DNA from: Roseomonas sp. CECT 9278 | GTDB lineage: Bacteria; Pseudomonadota; Alphaproteobacteria; Acetobacterales; Acetobacteraceae | Length of the DNA: 64,000 nucleotides | Reading direction: 5' to 3' | Assembly (NCBI RefSeq): GCF_918698155.1 | Contig: NZ_CAKKLX010000002.1 | Location: 173,498 to 237,497 of the forward strand | Shown here: one piece after another, positions 7,972 to 16,026 of the stretch | How the letters are laid out: each line of letters begins with the position of its first letter | Numbering within the stretch: position 1 is the stretch's first letter | Position numbers and translations under genes: made by a program | Notes under the pieces: model-generated | Database searches by the model: none | The model's input: only the letters and a program-made list of their open reading frames with translations | Told to the model about the DNA's origin: nothing

Positions 7972-9428
7972 ATCACCGCATCCTTCGCGCCGCCCTGGCC
8001 TGCACGGCCGCCCTGGCGGCGTGGCCGGCGGCGGCGCAGACCGATCCGCAAGGGGCGCTGCCGGTCGTGCAGTCGCCGCCCGGCCTGCGCGTGGAACGCA
8101 TGTCGCTGGAGGCCGGCACCGGGCGCGTGCTGGTGCTCTCCGCACCCGCCGCGAGCCTGTTCGCCGCCGATCCGCGCATCGCCGAGATGCGCCCGGCCAG
8201 CCCCACCAGCGTCTTCGTGTTCGGGGTGGCGCCGGGGCGTACCACGCTCGCCGCCATGGACGCGGCGGGGCTGCCGCTGGTGCAGTGGGAAGTCACGGTG
8301 CGGCCCTCGGCGTTCCTGCTGTCGGACCTGCAATCGGCGCTGCGCCGGGCGTTTCCGGGCAATCGCAGCCTGCGCGTGGAATCCGGCCCGGGCGGCCTGG
8401 TCGTGAGCGGCACGGTCGCAGCACCCGCCGATGCGGATCGGGCGCAGACGCTGATCCGATCGCGCGTCGAGGACCAGCGGCTGCCGATCGACAACCGCAT
8501 CGCGGTCACTGGCGTCACGCAGGTGAACCTGCGCGTGCGGGTGGCGGAAGTCTCGCGCGAGGTGACGCGCCAGCTCGGCGTGAACTGGCAGGCGCTGGGC
8601 AATATCGGGCGGATCGGCACGGCGATCGGTGGGCCGGCGGGCATCGCCGCCGAGACCTTCAACTTCGCCTTCGACCGCACCGCGCCGTCCGACCGCATCG
8701 GCCTGGGCTTCCGCACCGGCAATGCGGAGCTGCGCGACATCAATGCCATCATCGATGCGCTGGCGCAGGACCGGCTGGTGACCATCCTGGCCGAGCCGAA
8801 CCTGACCGCGACATCGGGCGAGACGGCGTCCTTCCTGGCCGGCGGCGAATTCCCCATCCCGGTGTCGCAGCGCGAGAACCAGGTCACCATCGAGTTCAAG
8901 CAGTTCGGCGTGGGCCTCGCCTTCGTGCCGACGGTGCTGTCGGACGGGCGGATCTCCTTCCGCGTCAGGTCCGAGGTCAGCGAGCTGTCCGACCAGGGCG
9001 CGGTGCGGCTGCTCTCGGGCAACAACAACACCATCACCGTGCCGGCGCTGACGGTGCGGCGCGCCGAGACGACGGTCGAGCTCGGCTCGGGCCAGGCCTT
9101 CGCGATCGCCGGGCTGCTGCAGGATACGTCGCGCCAGACCGGGCGCGCGCTGCCCTATGCGGGGGAGGTGCCGATCCTGGGCGCGCTGTTCCGCTCCGAC
9201 CGCTTCCAGCGCAACGAGACGGAGCTGGTCATCATCATCACGCCCTACCTGGTGCGGCCGGCCGAGAGCCCGCGCGCCATCGTGGCGCCGACCGATGGCT
9301 ACGTGCCGCCGAACGACGTGGAACGCATCCTGCTGCTGCGCCAGACCGGGCGGCAGCCCAACCGCGCCGCGCCACCGGCGCCGCCGGCGCGCAACCTGTC
9401 GGGCATTCCCGGCTTCGTGCTGGATTGA
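7968..9428 (+). CDS. cpaC: Type II/IV-like secretin CpaC/RcpA of the Tad pilus
   Basis: A 486-aa outer-membrane secretin with a Sec signal (MNHRILRAALACTAALAAWP). Order of parts: an N-terminal domain with the BON-like region near LSDLQSALRRAFPGNRSLRV, then the secretin domain starting at VTQVNLRVRVAEVSREVTRQLGV. The canonical C-terminal signature AILAEPNLTATSGETASFLAGGEFPIPV is near residues 265-295. The C-terminal tail ends in the GIPGFVLD motif often seen in RcpA. Start codon overlaps the end of cpaB. Confidence 0.95.
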   Translation: MNHRILRAALACTAALAAWPAAAQTDPQGALPVVQSPPGLRVERMSLEAGTGRVLVLSAPAASLFAADPRIAEMRPASPTSVFVFGVAPGRTTLAAMDAAGLPLVQWEVTVRPSAFLLSDLQSALRRAFPGNRSLRVESGPGGLVVSGTVAAPADADRAQTLIRSRVEDQRLPIDNRIAVTGVTQVNLRVRVAEVSREVTRQLGVNWQALGNIGRIGTAIGGPAGIAAETFNFAFDRTAPSDRIGLGFRTGNAELRDINAIIDALAQDRLVTILAEPNLTATSGETASFLAGGEFPIPVSQRENQVTIEFKQFGVGLAFVPTVLSDGRISFRVRSEVSELSDQGAVRLLSGNNNTITVPALTVRRAETTVELGSGQAFAIAGLLQDTSRQTGRALPYAGEVPILGALFRSDRFQRNETELVIIITPYLVRPAESPRAIVAPTDGYVPPNDVERILLLRQTGRQPNRAAPPAPPARNLSGIPGFVLD

Positions 9429-9436
9429 GGCAGGCC

Positions 9437-9748
9437 ATGATGCGTCGCGCGGTGGTCCTGGTGCTGTTGCTCGGTGGCTGCGAGCAGATCGATCCCTACA
9501 CGCGCGAGGGCGCCTGGCGCCCGCTGCGCGCCAACGAGGCGAACCTGCGCATCCATGTCGCCGATCCGGCGATGCTGGACCGCGGCGTGGATGATCCGCG
9601 CGCCGATGGCGCGGTGACGGCGGCGGCGGTGCATCGCTATCGCACCGACCGGGTGAAGCCGCTGGCGGCCTCGGGCGTGGCGCGCATCCAGGCGACGGGG
9701 GCGGGCGGTGCCGCGGCCCCCGGAGGCGGTGGCGATGGCGGGCGTTGA
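9437..9748 (+). CDS. Small Tad-locus lipoprotein (in the CpaD position)
   Basis: A 103-aa lipoprotein with a short signal and lipobox (VLVLLLGGCEQ). It occupies the slot between cpaC and cpaE where cpaD/rcpB normally lies, but it is about half the usual CpaD length. The conserved-looking core is DPYTREGAWRPLRANEANL, followed by a tail rich in Gly and Ala. The start is the ATG at 9437, 8 nt after the cpaC stop; the gene overlaps cpaE. It may be a reduced CpaD or an unrelated outer-membrane pilotin; I cannot assign it by motif. Confidence 0.75.
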   Translation: MMRRAVVLVLLLGGCEQIDPYTREGAWRPLRANEANLRIHVADPAMLDRGVDDPRADGAVTAAAVHRYRTDRVKPLAASGVARIQATGAGGAAAPGGGGDGGR

Positions 9749-10976
9749 CGGTCCCGATCGCGTCGCGCCTGGCGGCGCGCAATCCAGCGCGGCGGCCGCC
9801 GACCGCGCGCCGCTGATCGCCTTCGTCACCGACGCCGACAGCGACGCGATCCTGCGCGAGACGCTGCTGGCCGAGATGGGCGAGGGGGCCGAGGTCCGCC
9901 GCGGCGACATCGTGGCGGCGACCAAGGCGCTGAAGCGCAGCAACACGCCGCTGGCGCTGGTGGTGGATGTCTCGGGTGTCGAGCAGCCGCTGACGGCGCT
10001 CGAGGAACTGGCGCTGGTGGTCGAACCCGACGTGCGCGTGCTGGTGATCGGCGAACGCCAGGATGCCGCCTTCTATCGCCAGCTCACCCGCGGCCTGGGC
10101 GTGCTGGAATACCTGTTCAAGCCGCTGACCCAGGAGATGGTGGCGCGCCACCTGCTGCCCTATCTGCGGCAGGGCAGCACGCAGCGCGACGTCCATCTGC
10201 GCGGCGGGCGCGTGATCACCGTGACCGGCGTGCGCGGCGGCGTCGGCGCCACCACCATCGCCGCCAACCTGGCCTGGCACCTGGGTGAGGAAGCCCGCCG
10301 CCACACCGTGCTGTTCGACGCCGACCTGCATGCCGGCGCCGCGGCGCTGCTGCTGGGCGCGCGCACCACCAACGGCCTGCGCGCCGCGCTGGAACATCCC
10401 GAGCGGGTGGACGAGCTGTTCGTCGAGCGCACCGCGCAGCCGGTCGGCGAGCGCCTGCACGTGCTGGCCGCCGAGGAAAAGCCGGGCGACGCGGTGAAGG
10501 CCCAGCCCGGCGCCGCGGCGCGCCTGATCACCATGCTGCGCCGGCGCTACAATTTCGTCGTGGTGGACCTGCCGGCGCGCAGCGCCCCCGCGGCGCGCGA
10601 GGTGCTGGACATGGCGCACCAGCGCATCCTGGTGACCGATCCTTCCCTGGCCGGCGCGCGGGAGATGCTGCGCTACGGCGCCATTCCGAACGCGCCGACG
10701 CAGTCGCGCCGTGCCGTCACCGTGCTGAACTGCGTCGGCCAGCCGGGCCTGCTGACCGCCGCGCAGGTCAAGGAGGCGATGGGCGAGGATCCCGACCTGG
10801 TGATCCCGTGGCTGCCCAAGGTGGTGCCCGCCGCGGCCGACCTGGGCGAGGCCGCCGGGGCGAAGCGCGGCCCCTTCCGCACCGCGCTGCTGAAGCTGGT
10901 GCAGGAAGTCGCCTCGATCCGCGCCGAGGGCGAGGAGCAGGAGAAGCGGGGGCTGTTCAAGCGATGGTTCCGCTAG
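9735..10976 (+). CDS. cpaE: Pilus assembly ATPase CpaE/TadZ
   Basis: A 413-aa protein with an N-terminal receiver-like domain (LIAFVTDADSDAILRETLL onward) and a C-terminal MinD/ParA-type ATPase domain. The deviant Walker A is GVRGGVGATTIAANLAWHL near residue 162; it lacks the second Lys (GATT rather than GKT), as in many TadZ proteins with weak or no ATPase activity. It is thought to position the Tad machine at the pole. The start at 9735 overlaps the preceding lipoprotein gene; an earlier ATG at 9708 would add nine residues. The C-terminal tail is basic (GLFKRWFR). Confidence 0.92.
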   Translation: MAGVDGPDRVAPGGAQSSAAAADRAPLIAFVTDADSDAILRETLLAEMGEGAEVRRGDIVAATKALKRSNTPLALVVDVSGVEQPLTALEELALVVEPDVRVLVIGERQDAAFYRQLTRGLGVLEYLFKPLTQEMVARHLLPYLRQGSTQRDVHLRGGRVITVTGVRGGVGATTIAANLAWHLGEEARRHTVLFDADLHAGAAALLLGARTTNGLRAALEHPERVDELFVERTAQPVGERLHVLAAEEKPGDAVKAQPGAAARLITMLRRRYNFVVVDLPARSAPAAREVLDMAHQRILVTDPSLAGAREMLRYGAIPNAPTQSRRAVTVLNCVGQPGLLTAAQVKEAMGEDPDLVIPWLPKVVPAAADLGEAAGAKRGPFRTALLKLVQEVASIRAEGEEQEKRGLFKRWFR

Positions 10977-12361
10977 ACAACGCCGCGCCCGCCTTCGGGC
11001 GGCTGGTCCGCAAGGATGTCGCGACGGCGGCGCCGCCCGCCTTGCCCGAGGCGCCGCCGCCCGAGGCCCCGGTCGCGCAGACCGCGGCGCTGACCCCGGT
11101 GCAGCGGCAGAAGCAGGAATTGCGGACGCTGTGCCTTGCGCGTATCGACCCGGCCTCGGTCGCGGCGCTTCCGCAGGAGGCGCTGTTCGCCGAGGTCGAG
11201 CGCATGATCGCCGAGATCGCCGACGGCCAGCGCATCGGCCTGTCGGCGCGCGAGCAGCGCGAGGTCGCGGCCGAGCTGGTCGACGACATGCTGGGGCTGG
11301 GCCCGCTGGCGCCACTGCTGGAGGACGAGACCGTCACCGACATCATGGTGAATGGCCCGTTCCGCGTATTCATCGAGCAGAAGGGGCGCCTCACGCAATC
11401 GAACGTGCGCTTCCGCGATGGCACGCACCTGGCCGGCATCGCGCAGCGCATCGCGGCGCAGATCGGCCGGCGCATCGATGAAAGCAGCCCGATGGTGGAT
11501 GCGCGCCTGCCCGACGGGTCGCGCGTCAACATCATCTTTCCGCCGCTGTCGTTGCTCGGCCCCTGCCTGTCGATCCGCAAATTCGCCAAGCGCAAGATCG
11601 ACTTCCAGCAGATGGTGAAGAACGGGTCGATCCCGCCGGCCATGGGCCGCGTGCTGGAAATCGCCTCGCGCGCACGGCTGAACGTGATCGTCTCGGGCGG
11701 CACGGGGTCGGGCAAGACCACCATGCTGAACGCGCTGTCGCGGCTGATCGACCCGACCGAACGCATCGTCACCTGCGAGGATGCCGCCGAGCTTCAGTTG
11801 CAGCAGCCGCATGTCATCCCGCTGGAGACGCGCCCGGCCAACCTGGAGGGCCGCGGGGAGGTCACGCAGCGCGACCTGGTGAAGAACGCGCTGCGCATGC
11901 GGCCAGACCGCATCATCCTGGGCGAGTGTCGTGGCGCCGAGGCCTTCGACATGCTCCAGGCCATGAACACCGGCCATGACGGGTCGATGTCCACCATCCA
12001 CGCCAATACCACGCGCGATGCCGTCACCCGCATCGAGAACATGGTGCTGATGGGCCAGACCGCGCTGCCGGCGCGCGCCATCCGCCAGCAGATCGTCTCC
12101 GCCGTGGACCTGATCATCCAGATCGAGCGCATGCGCGACGGCGTGCGCCGCGTCACGCAATTGACCGAGGTGTGCGGGCTGGAGGGCGAGGTCGTCGTGC
12201 TGAACGACATCTTCCAGTGGGAGTACGAGGGCGAGGACCCCGGCGGCAAGCTGCGCGGCATCTACCGCATGAGCCGCGCACGCCCGGGATTCGCGCCGCG
12301 GCTGTCGTATTTCGGGCTGGAGCGCGCCTGGTATGCCGCGCTGGAGGAGGAGGAGGCATGA
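10964..12361 (+). CDS. cpaF: Tad secretion ATPase CpaF/TadA
   Basis: A 465-aa VirB11/PulE-type hexameric ATPase that powers pilus extension and probably retraction. An N-terminal Pro/Ala-rich stretch precedes the helical domain (LGPLAPLLEDETVTDIMVNG). The Walker A is SGGTGSGKTTMLNALSRL near residue 243; the Asp box CEDAAELQLQQPHV, Walker B LRMRPDRIILGECRGAEA and the His box STIHANTTRDA all follow in the expected order. The ATG at 10964 overlaps the end of cpaE. Confidence 0.96.
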   Translation: MVPLDNAAPAFGRLVRKDVATAAPPALPEAPPPEAPVAQTAALTPVQRQKQELRTLCLARIDPASVAALPQEALFAEVERMIAEIADGQRIGLSAREQREVAAELVDDMLGLGPLAPLLEDETVTDIMVNGPFRVFIEQKGRLTQSNVRFRDGTHLAGIAQRIAAQIGRRIDESSPMVDARLPDGSRVNIIFPPLSLLGPCLSIRKFAKRKIDFQQMVKNGSIPPAMGRVLEIASRARLNVIVSGGTGSGKTTMLNALSRLIDPTERIVTCEDAAELQLQQPHVIPLETRPANLEGRGEVTQRDLVKNALRMRPDRIILGECRGAEAFDMLQAMNTGHDGSMSTIHANTTRDAVTRIENMVLMGQTALPARAIRQQIVSAVDLIIQIERMRDGVRRVTQLTEVCGLEGEVVVLNDIFQWEYEGEDPGGKLRGIYRMSRARPGFAPRLSYFGLERAWYAALEEEEA

Positions 12362-13314
12362 CGCCGCTGCTCCTCGCGCTGCTGGTCGGCATCGGGCTGG
12401 CCTTCTGGGGCCTGCACACGACCGGCAGCAAGGGGCGCGGGCGGCGGCTCGCGGCGCGCTTCGCGGCGCATTCGCTGCCCCATGCGCGGGTGCGGATGGC
12501 CAGCCGCCTGGCGCAGCGCGCCCCGCAGGCCAGCCTGATCCGCATGCCCGCGCCGCTGGAGGCGAGGTTGTCGGCGGTGTTCGGCTGGGATTCCGAACGG
12601 CTCGACCAGTATCCGCTGGCGCCGACGCTGATGGTGCTGCTGGCGGCGCTGCCGGCGGTGGCGGGCGGCGCCTATGTGGCGAAGCTGGCGGGGCCGGCCG
12701 GCTGGTTCGCGACCGTCGTGATCTGGGTGATGGTGGCGCGCTGGGTCTTCGCCTCGATCCACCGCAAGCGTGCGGATGCGCTCTACAAGCAGTTGCCGGA
12801 TGCGCTCGGGATGGTGGTGCGGGCGGTGCGCGCCGGCATCCCGGTGGTCGAGGCCTTGCGCACGGTCGGGCGCGAGATCCCGGACCCGACCGGCGCGGAG
12901 TTCCGCCGGCTGTCCGACCAGCTGGCCATCGGCATCACCATGGAGGATGCGCTGAAGCGCCTGGCGCGGCGGTCGGGCCTGCCGGAATACCGCTTCTTCG
13001 CCGTCTCGCTGACCTTGCAGAACAGTGCGGGCGGCAACCTGACCGAGACGCTCGACAACCTGGCGGATGTGGTCCGCAAGCGCGTCGCGACGCGCCAGCG
13101 CGGCCATGCGCTGGCCTCCCAGGCGCGGGCCAGCGCGTATGTGCTGTCGGCCGTGCCGGTCTTCGCGGCCTCGGCGCTGCTGCTGATCAACCCGCGCTAC
13201 GTGCTGGTGCTGTTCAACGACCCGCGCGGCAACATCGTGCTGGCCTGCGCGATCGCCTCGCTGGCGACCGGGCTCGGCACCATGAAGGCGATCATCCGGC
13301 GGAGCCTGTCGTGA
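12358..13314 (+). CDS. tadB: Tad inner-membrane protein TadB
   Basis: A 318-aa polytopic membrane protein with a GspF-like domain. One hydrophobic segment lies at the N-terminus (LLLALLVGIGLAFWGL), two near residues 85-130 and two at the C-terminus, around the cytoplasmic core DALGMVVRAVRAGIPVVEAL and FFAVSLTLQNSAGGNLTETL. With TadC it forms the platform on which the ATPase acts. The ATG at 12358 overlaps the cpaF stop (ATGA); the gene overlaps tadC by 4 nt (GTGA). Confidence 0.93.
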   Translation: MTPLLLALLVGIGLAFWGLHTTGSKGRGRRLAARFAAHSLPHARVRMASRLAQRAPQASLIRMPAPLEARLSAVFGWDSERLDQYPLAPTLMVLLAALPAVAGGAYVAKLAGPAGWFATVVIWVMVARWVFASIHRKRADALYKQLPDALGMVVRAVRAGIPVVEALRTVGREIPDPTGAEFRRLSDQLAIGITMEDALKRLARRSGLPEYRFFAVSLTLQNSAGGNLTETLDNLADVVRKRVATRQRGHALASQARASAYVLSAVPVFAASALLLINPRYVLVLFNDPRGNIVLACAIASLATGLGTMKAIIRRSLS

Positions 13315-14231
13315 ACCGCACGCTGCTGCTCCAGGCCGGGTTCGGGATCGTCGCGGCGATGCTGCTGTGCGTGGCGGTGCTGGTGCCGCGGATGCGGCGC
13401 GCGGAACGGATGCAGGCGCGGCTGGGCACGCTGCGAGGTCTGGCGCGGCGCACCCAGCCGGACGAGGCGCCGCTGCCCCAGCGCATCGCGCGGTCGGTCG
13501 GGCAGGCGGTGCTGGCCTCGGGCATCGTGAAGGGCGAGACGCTGGCGGAGTTGCAGCGCACCGTGGTCGCCGCCGGGTTTCGCGGCACGCGCCCGGTCGC
13601 GGTGTTCATCGGCGCCAAGGTCATGCTGATGGGCGCGCTGCCGGTGCTGATGCTGCCGCTGTCCTCCGGCTTCGGGCCGATGGGGCGCAACCTGCTGGTG
13701 GCCGGGGCCGCGGTGGCTGGCCTGGTGCTGCCGGACATGATCCTGCGGCGCATGAAGGAAGCCCATGCGCGGCAGGTCGAACGCGGCCTGGCGGATGCGC
13801 TGGACCTCATGGTGATCTGCGCGGAATCCGGCCTGCCGCTGGAAGCCGCGGTGGAGCGCGTGTCGACCGAGATGGTCGAGGCGAACCGCGCGCTGGCCGC
13901 CGAATTCGCCAATGTCGGCACCGAGTTGCGCATCCTGTCCGACCGCCGCCAGGCGTTGCAGAACATGGGCGAGCGCACCGGGCTGGAATCGCTGCGCCGC
14001 CTCGGCGGCACGCTGGCGCAGACGCTGCAATACGGCACGCCGCTGTCGCAGGCGCTGCGCACGCTCTCCACCGAACTGCGCCACGAGACGCTGATGCGCT
14101 TCGAGGCGCGCGCGGCGCGGCTGCCCGCGCTGCTCACCTTGCCCACCATCGCGTTCATCCTGCCCTGCATCTTCCTGATCGTCGGCGGCCCCGCAGTGCT
14201 GCGGGTGCTCGATATCGCCGCGCGTCCCTGA
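13311..14231 (+). CDS. tadC: Tad inner-membrane protein TadC
   Basis: A 306-aa GspF-like membrane protein, paralogous to TadB. The start is GTG at 13311 inside the tadB stop overlap. Hydrophobic segments are at the N-terminus (AGFGIVAAMLLCVAVLV), the middle (VMLMGALPVLMLPL) and the C-terminus (TIAFILPCIFLIVGGPAVL). The conserved cytoplasmic segment ALDLMVICAESGLPLEAAV, then ELRILSDRRQALQNMGERTG, is typical of TadC. Confidence 0.93.
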   Translation: MNRTLLLQAGFGIVAAMLLCVAVLVPRMRRAERMQARLGTLRGLARRTQPDEAPLPQRIARSVGQAVLASGIVKGETLAELQRTVVAAGFRGTRPVAVFIGAKVMLMGALPVLMLPLSSGFGPMGRNLLVAGAAVAGLVLPDMILRRMKEAHARQVERGLADALDLMVICAESGLPLEAAVERVSTEMVEANRALAAEFANVGTELRILSDRRQALQNMGERTGLESLRRLGGTLAQTLQYGTPLSQALRTLSTELRHETLMRFEARAARLPALLTLPTIAFILPCIFLIVGGPAVLRVLDIAARP

Positions 14232-14250
14232 AGCCGAAGGAATTGGCATC

Positions 14251-14973
14251 ATGCGCAAGACCCTGATCCCCGCCTTCCTGTCCGCCGCCCTTGGCGCCTG
14301 TGGCGCGACCGGGGGGGGTGACGCCGACCAGCAGGCGCGCATCGCCTCGGCGGCGATGGCGACCGGCAATCCCTCCGCCGCGCTGGCGGCGAGCGCGCAT
14401 GCCGCTGCCGCCAGTCCGCGCGACGGGGCGGCGCAGCTGCGCCATGCCGAGATGCTCGCCGCCGGCGCGCGCTGGGACGAAGCGGTGCAGGCCTATGCGC
14501 GTGCCGTGCAGGCCGATGGCGCGTCGCGCGCCGCGCGGCTTGGGCTCGGCCGGGCGCGGCTGCGCGGGGGCGATGCGGCCGGCGCCGAGGCCGCCTTCCG
14601 CGAGGCCATCGCCGCCCTGCCGCGCGACCCCGGCGCGCAGAGCGGGCTGGGCGTGGCGCTCGACCACCAGGGCCGCCATGCCGAGGCTCAGGCCGCCTAT
14701 CGCGCCGCGCTGGAGCTCGATGCCGCGCATGCCGGCGCACGGACCAACCTGGCGCTGTCGCTGACGCTGTCGGGCCAGGGGGCGGAGGCGGTGCGCACGC
14801 TGGAAGGTGTCGCGCGCGCGCCGCAGGCCACGCCGCGCCAGCGGCACAACCTGGCCCTGGCCTATGCCGCGTCGGGCGATGCGCCGCGCGCGGCGGAGAT
14901 GATGGCGCCCGAACTGGGCGACAACAGCCGCGAGGCGGCCGCCGCCTGGCGCCTGGCGCTGGCGGGTCCATGA
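14251..14973 (+). CDS. tadD: TPR-repeat lipoprotein TadD
   Basis: A 240-aa lipoprotein (signal FLSAALGACGAT, lipobox LGAC) made of tetratricopeptide repeats, for example AAQLRHAEMLAAGARWDEAV and GLGVALDHQGRHAEAQAAYR. TadD proteins are predicted pilotins or chaperones for secretin assembly. It starts 19 nt after tadC and its stop overlaps the next start by 4 nt. Confidence 0.9.
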   Translation: MRKTLIPAFLSAALGACGATGGGDADQQARIASAAMATGNPSAALAASAHAAAASPRDGAAQLRHAEMLAAGARWDEAVQAYARAVQADGASRAARLGLGRARLRGGDAAGAEAAFREAIAALPRDPGAQSGLGVALDHQGRHAEAQAAYRAALELDAAHAGARTNLALSLTLSGQGAEAVRTLEGVARAPQATPRQRHNLALAYAASGDAPRAAEMMAPELGDNSREAAAAWRLALAGP

Positions 14974-15470
14974 CCGGGCGACGGCACGGCATCGCGGGAC
15001 GGCGCGGCACCGTCCTGCTCGAATTCGCCCTGGTCGGGCCGATGCTGTTCGCCCTGATGATGACCGTGCTGGAAGGGGCGTGGCAGGCGCTGACCGCCGC
15101 CACGCTCGACATCGGCGCGCGCGAGGCATCACGCTTCGGCTCGACCGGCCAGGCCATGCCGGACTGGCTGCCGCCGCCGGCCCCCACCTCGCGCGAGGAA
15201 GCGGTGCGCCGCGTGGTGCTGCATTTCGGGCCCTATGTGCTGCACCAGGATCGGCTCAGCGTGACCGTCACGGCGTTTGCCGGGCCGCAGGACCTGGCCT
15301 CGCCGGGGGCGGCGCGCGCCGGTGCCGGCGGGGCGAGCGAGACGGTGCTCTATGACCTCGCGTACCAGCAACCTTTCCTCAGCCCCTTCCCGGCGATGGT
15401 CCTCGGGCGCGAGAGCCTCGAGCACCGGTCGCGGATGATCGTGCGCAATGAACCCTTCCCGCCGTCCTGA
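14970..15470 (+). CDS. tadE: TadE-like pseudopilin
   Basis: A 166-aa protein with a basic leader and prepilin-type site GRRG|TVLLEFALVGPML (Glu at +5), then one transmembrane segment and a periplasmic domain. TadE/TadF pseudopilins are processed by the same peptidase as Flp and are needed for fibre assembly. It overlaps both neighbours, TadD by 4 nt and the second pseudopilin by 23 nt. Confidence 0.9.
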   Translation: MTGRRHGIAGRRGTVLLEFALVGPMLFALMMTVLEGAWQALTAATLDIGAREASRFGSTGQAMPDWLPPPAPTSREEAVRRVVLHFGPYVLHQDRLSVTVTAFAGPQDLASPGAARAGAGGASETVLYDLAYQQPFLSPFPAMVLGRESLEHRSRMIVRNEPFPPS

Positions 15471-16026
15471 GCGCCGCCGTCGCCGCCGCGGGTCGGTGGC
15501 GGTGGAATTCACGCTGCTGGCGCCGATCCTGGCGGTGCTCGGCCTTGCCGTGCTGGACGTGGTGGACTTCCTGCGAATCGCGCTGCGGCTGGAACGCACG
15601 GCGGGCGAGGTGGTGAACGTCGTCGCGCAGTACCAGGCGCTGCGCGAGGCGGATTTCGCGACCATCTTCGACCTGGCCGGGCGTGTCGCGGCGCCGTATC
15701 GCGTCACCCAGTCCGATGGCGCGGTGATCCTGACGGGGCTCGGCAATACCGGCACCGGGGCGATGGTGATGTGGCAGCGGCGGCAGGGTTCGGGCGGCTA
15801 TGCCAGCGCCTTCGGCACCGAGGGCGGCGCCGCCACCATCCCGGCGCGCTCGGCGGATCTCAGCCTGGCGGTCGGGCAGGGGGCGCTGGTCGCCGAGATC
15901 TTCTACGCGCGCGAACCCTGGGTGCTGTCGGGGCGCTTCCTGACGGCGGACCCGTTCTCGCGCCTGCAGGCCTTCGCGCTGCAGCGGCCGCGCATGGTCT
16001 CGATCCTGAGGATATCCACGCCATGA
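15448..16026 (+). CDS. tadF: Second TadE/TadF-like pseudopilin
   Basis: A 192-aa protein with a strongly basic leader (RRPERRRRRRG) and prepilin-type site G|SVAVEFTLLAPILAV with Glu at +5, then one membrane helix and a periplasmic domain. It lies between the first TadE-like gene and tadG, the usual tadF position. The start at 15448 lies within the upstream gene. Its stop overlaps the tadG ATG. Confidence 0.88.
   Translation: MNPSRRPERRRRRRGSVAVEFTLLAPILAVLGLAVLDVVDFLRIALRLERTAGEVVNVVAQYQALREADFATIFDLAGRVAAPYRVTQSDGAVILTGLGNTGTGAMVMWQRRQGSGGYASAFGTEGGAATIPARSADLSLAVGQGALVAEIFYAREPWVLSGRFLTADPFSRLQAFALQRPRMVSILRISTP

Noticed and set aside
10218..10260. Degenerate Walker A in CpaE as a sign of pseudogenisation
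   Set aside because: Deviant Walker A loops are common in TadZ/CpaE and the reading frame is intact.
6561..11315. Very long minus-strand open frame across the tad genes
   Set aside because: Low-complexity Arg/Ala/His/Gln translation opposite well-supported genes; a product of GC-rich codon bias.
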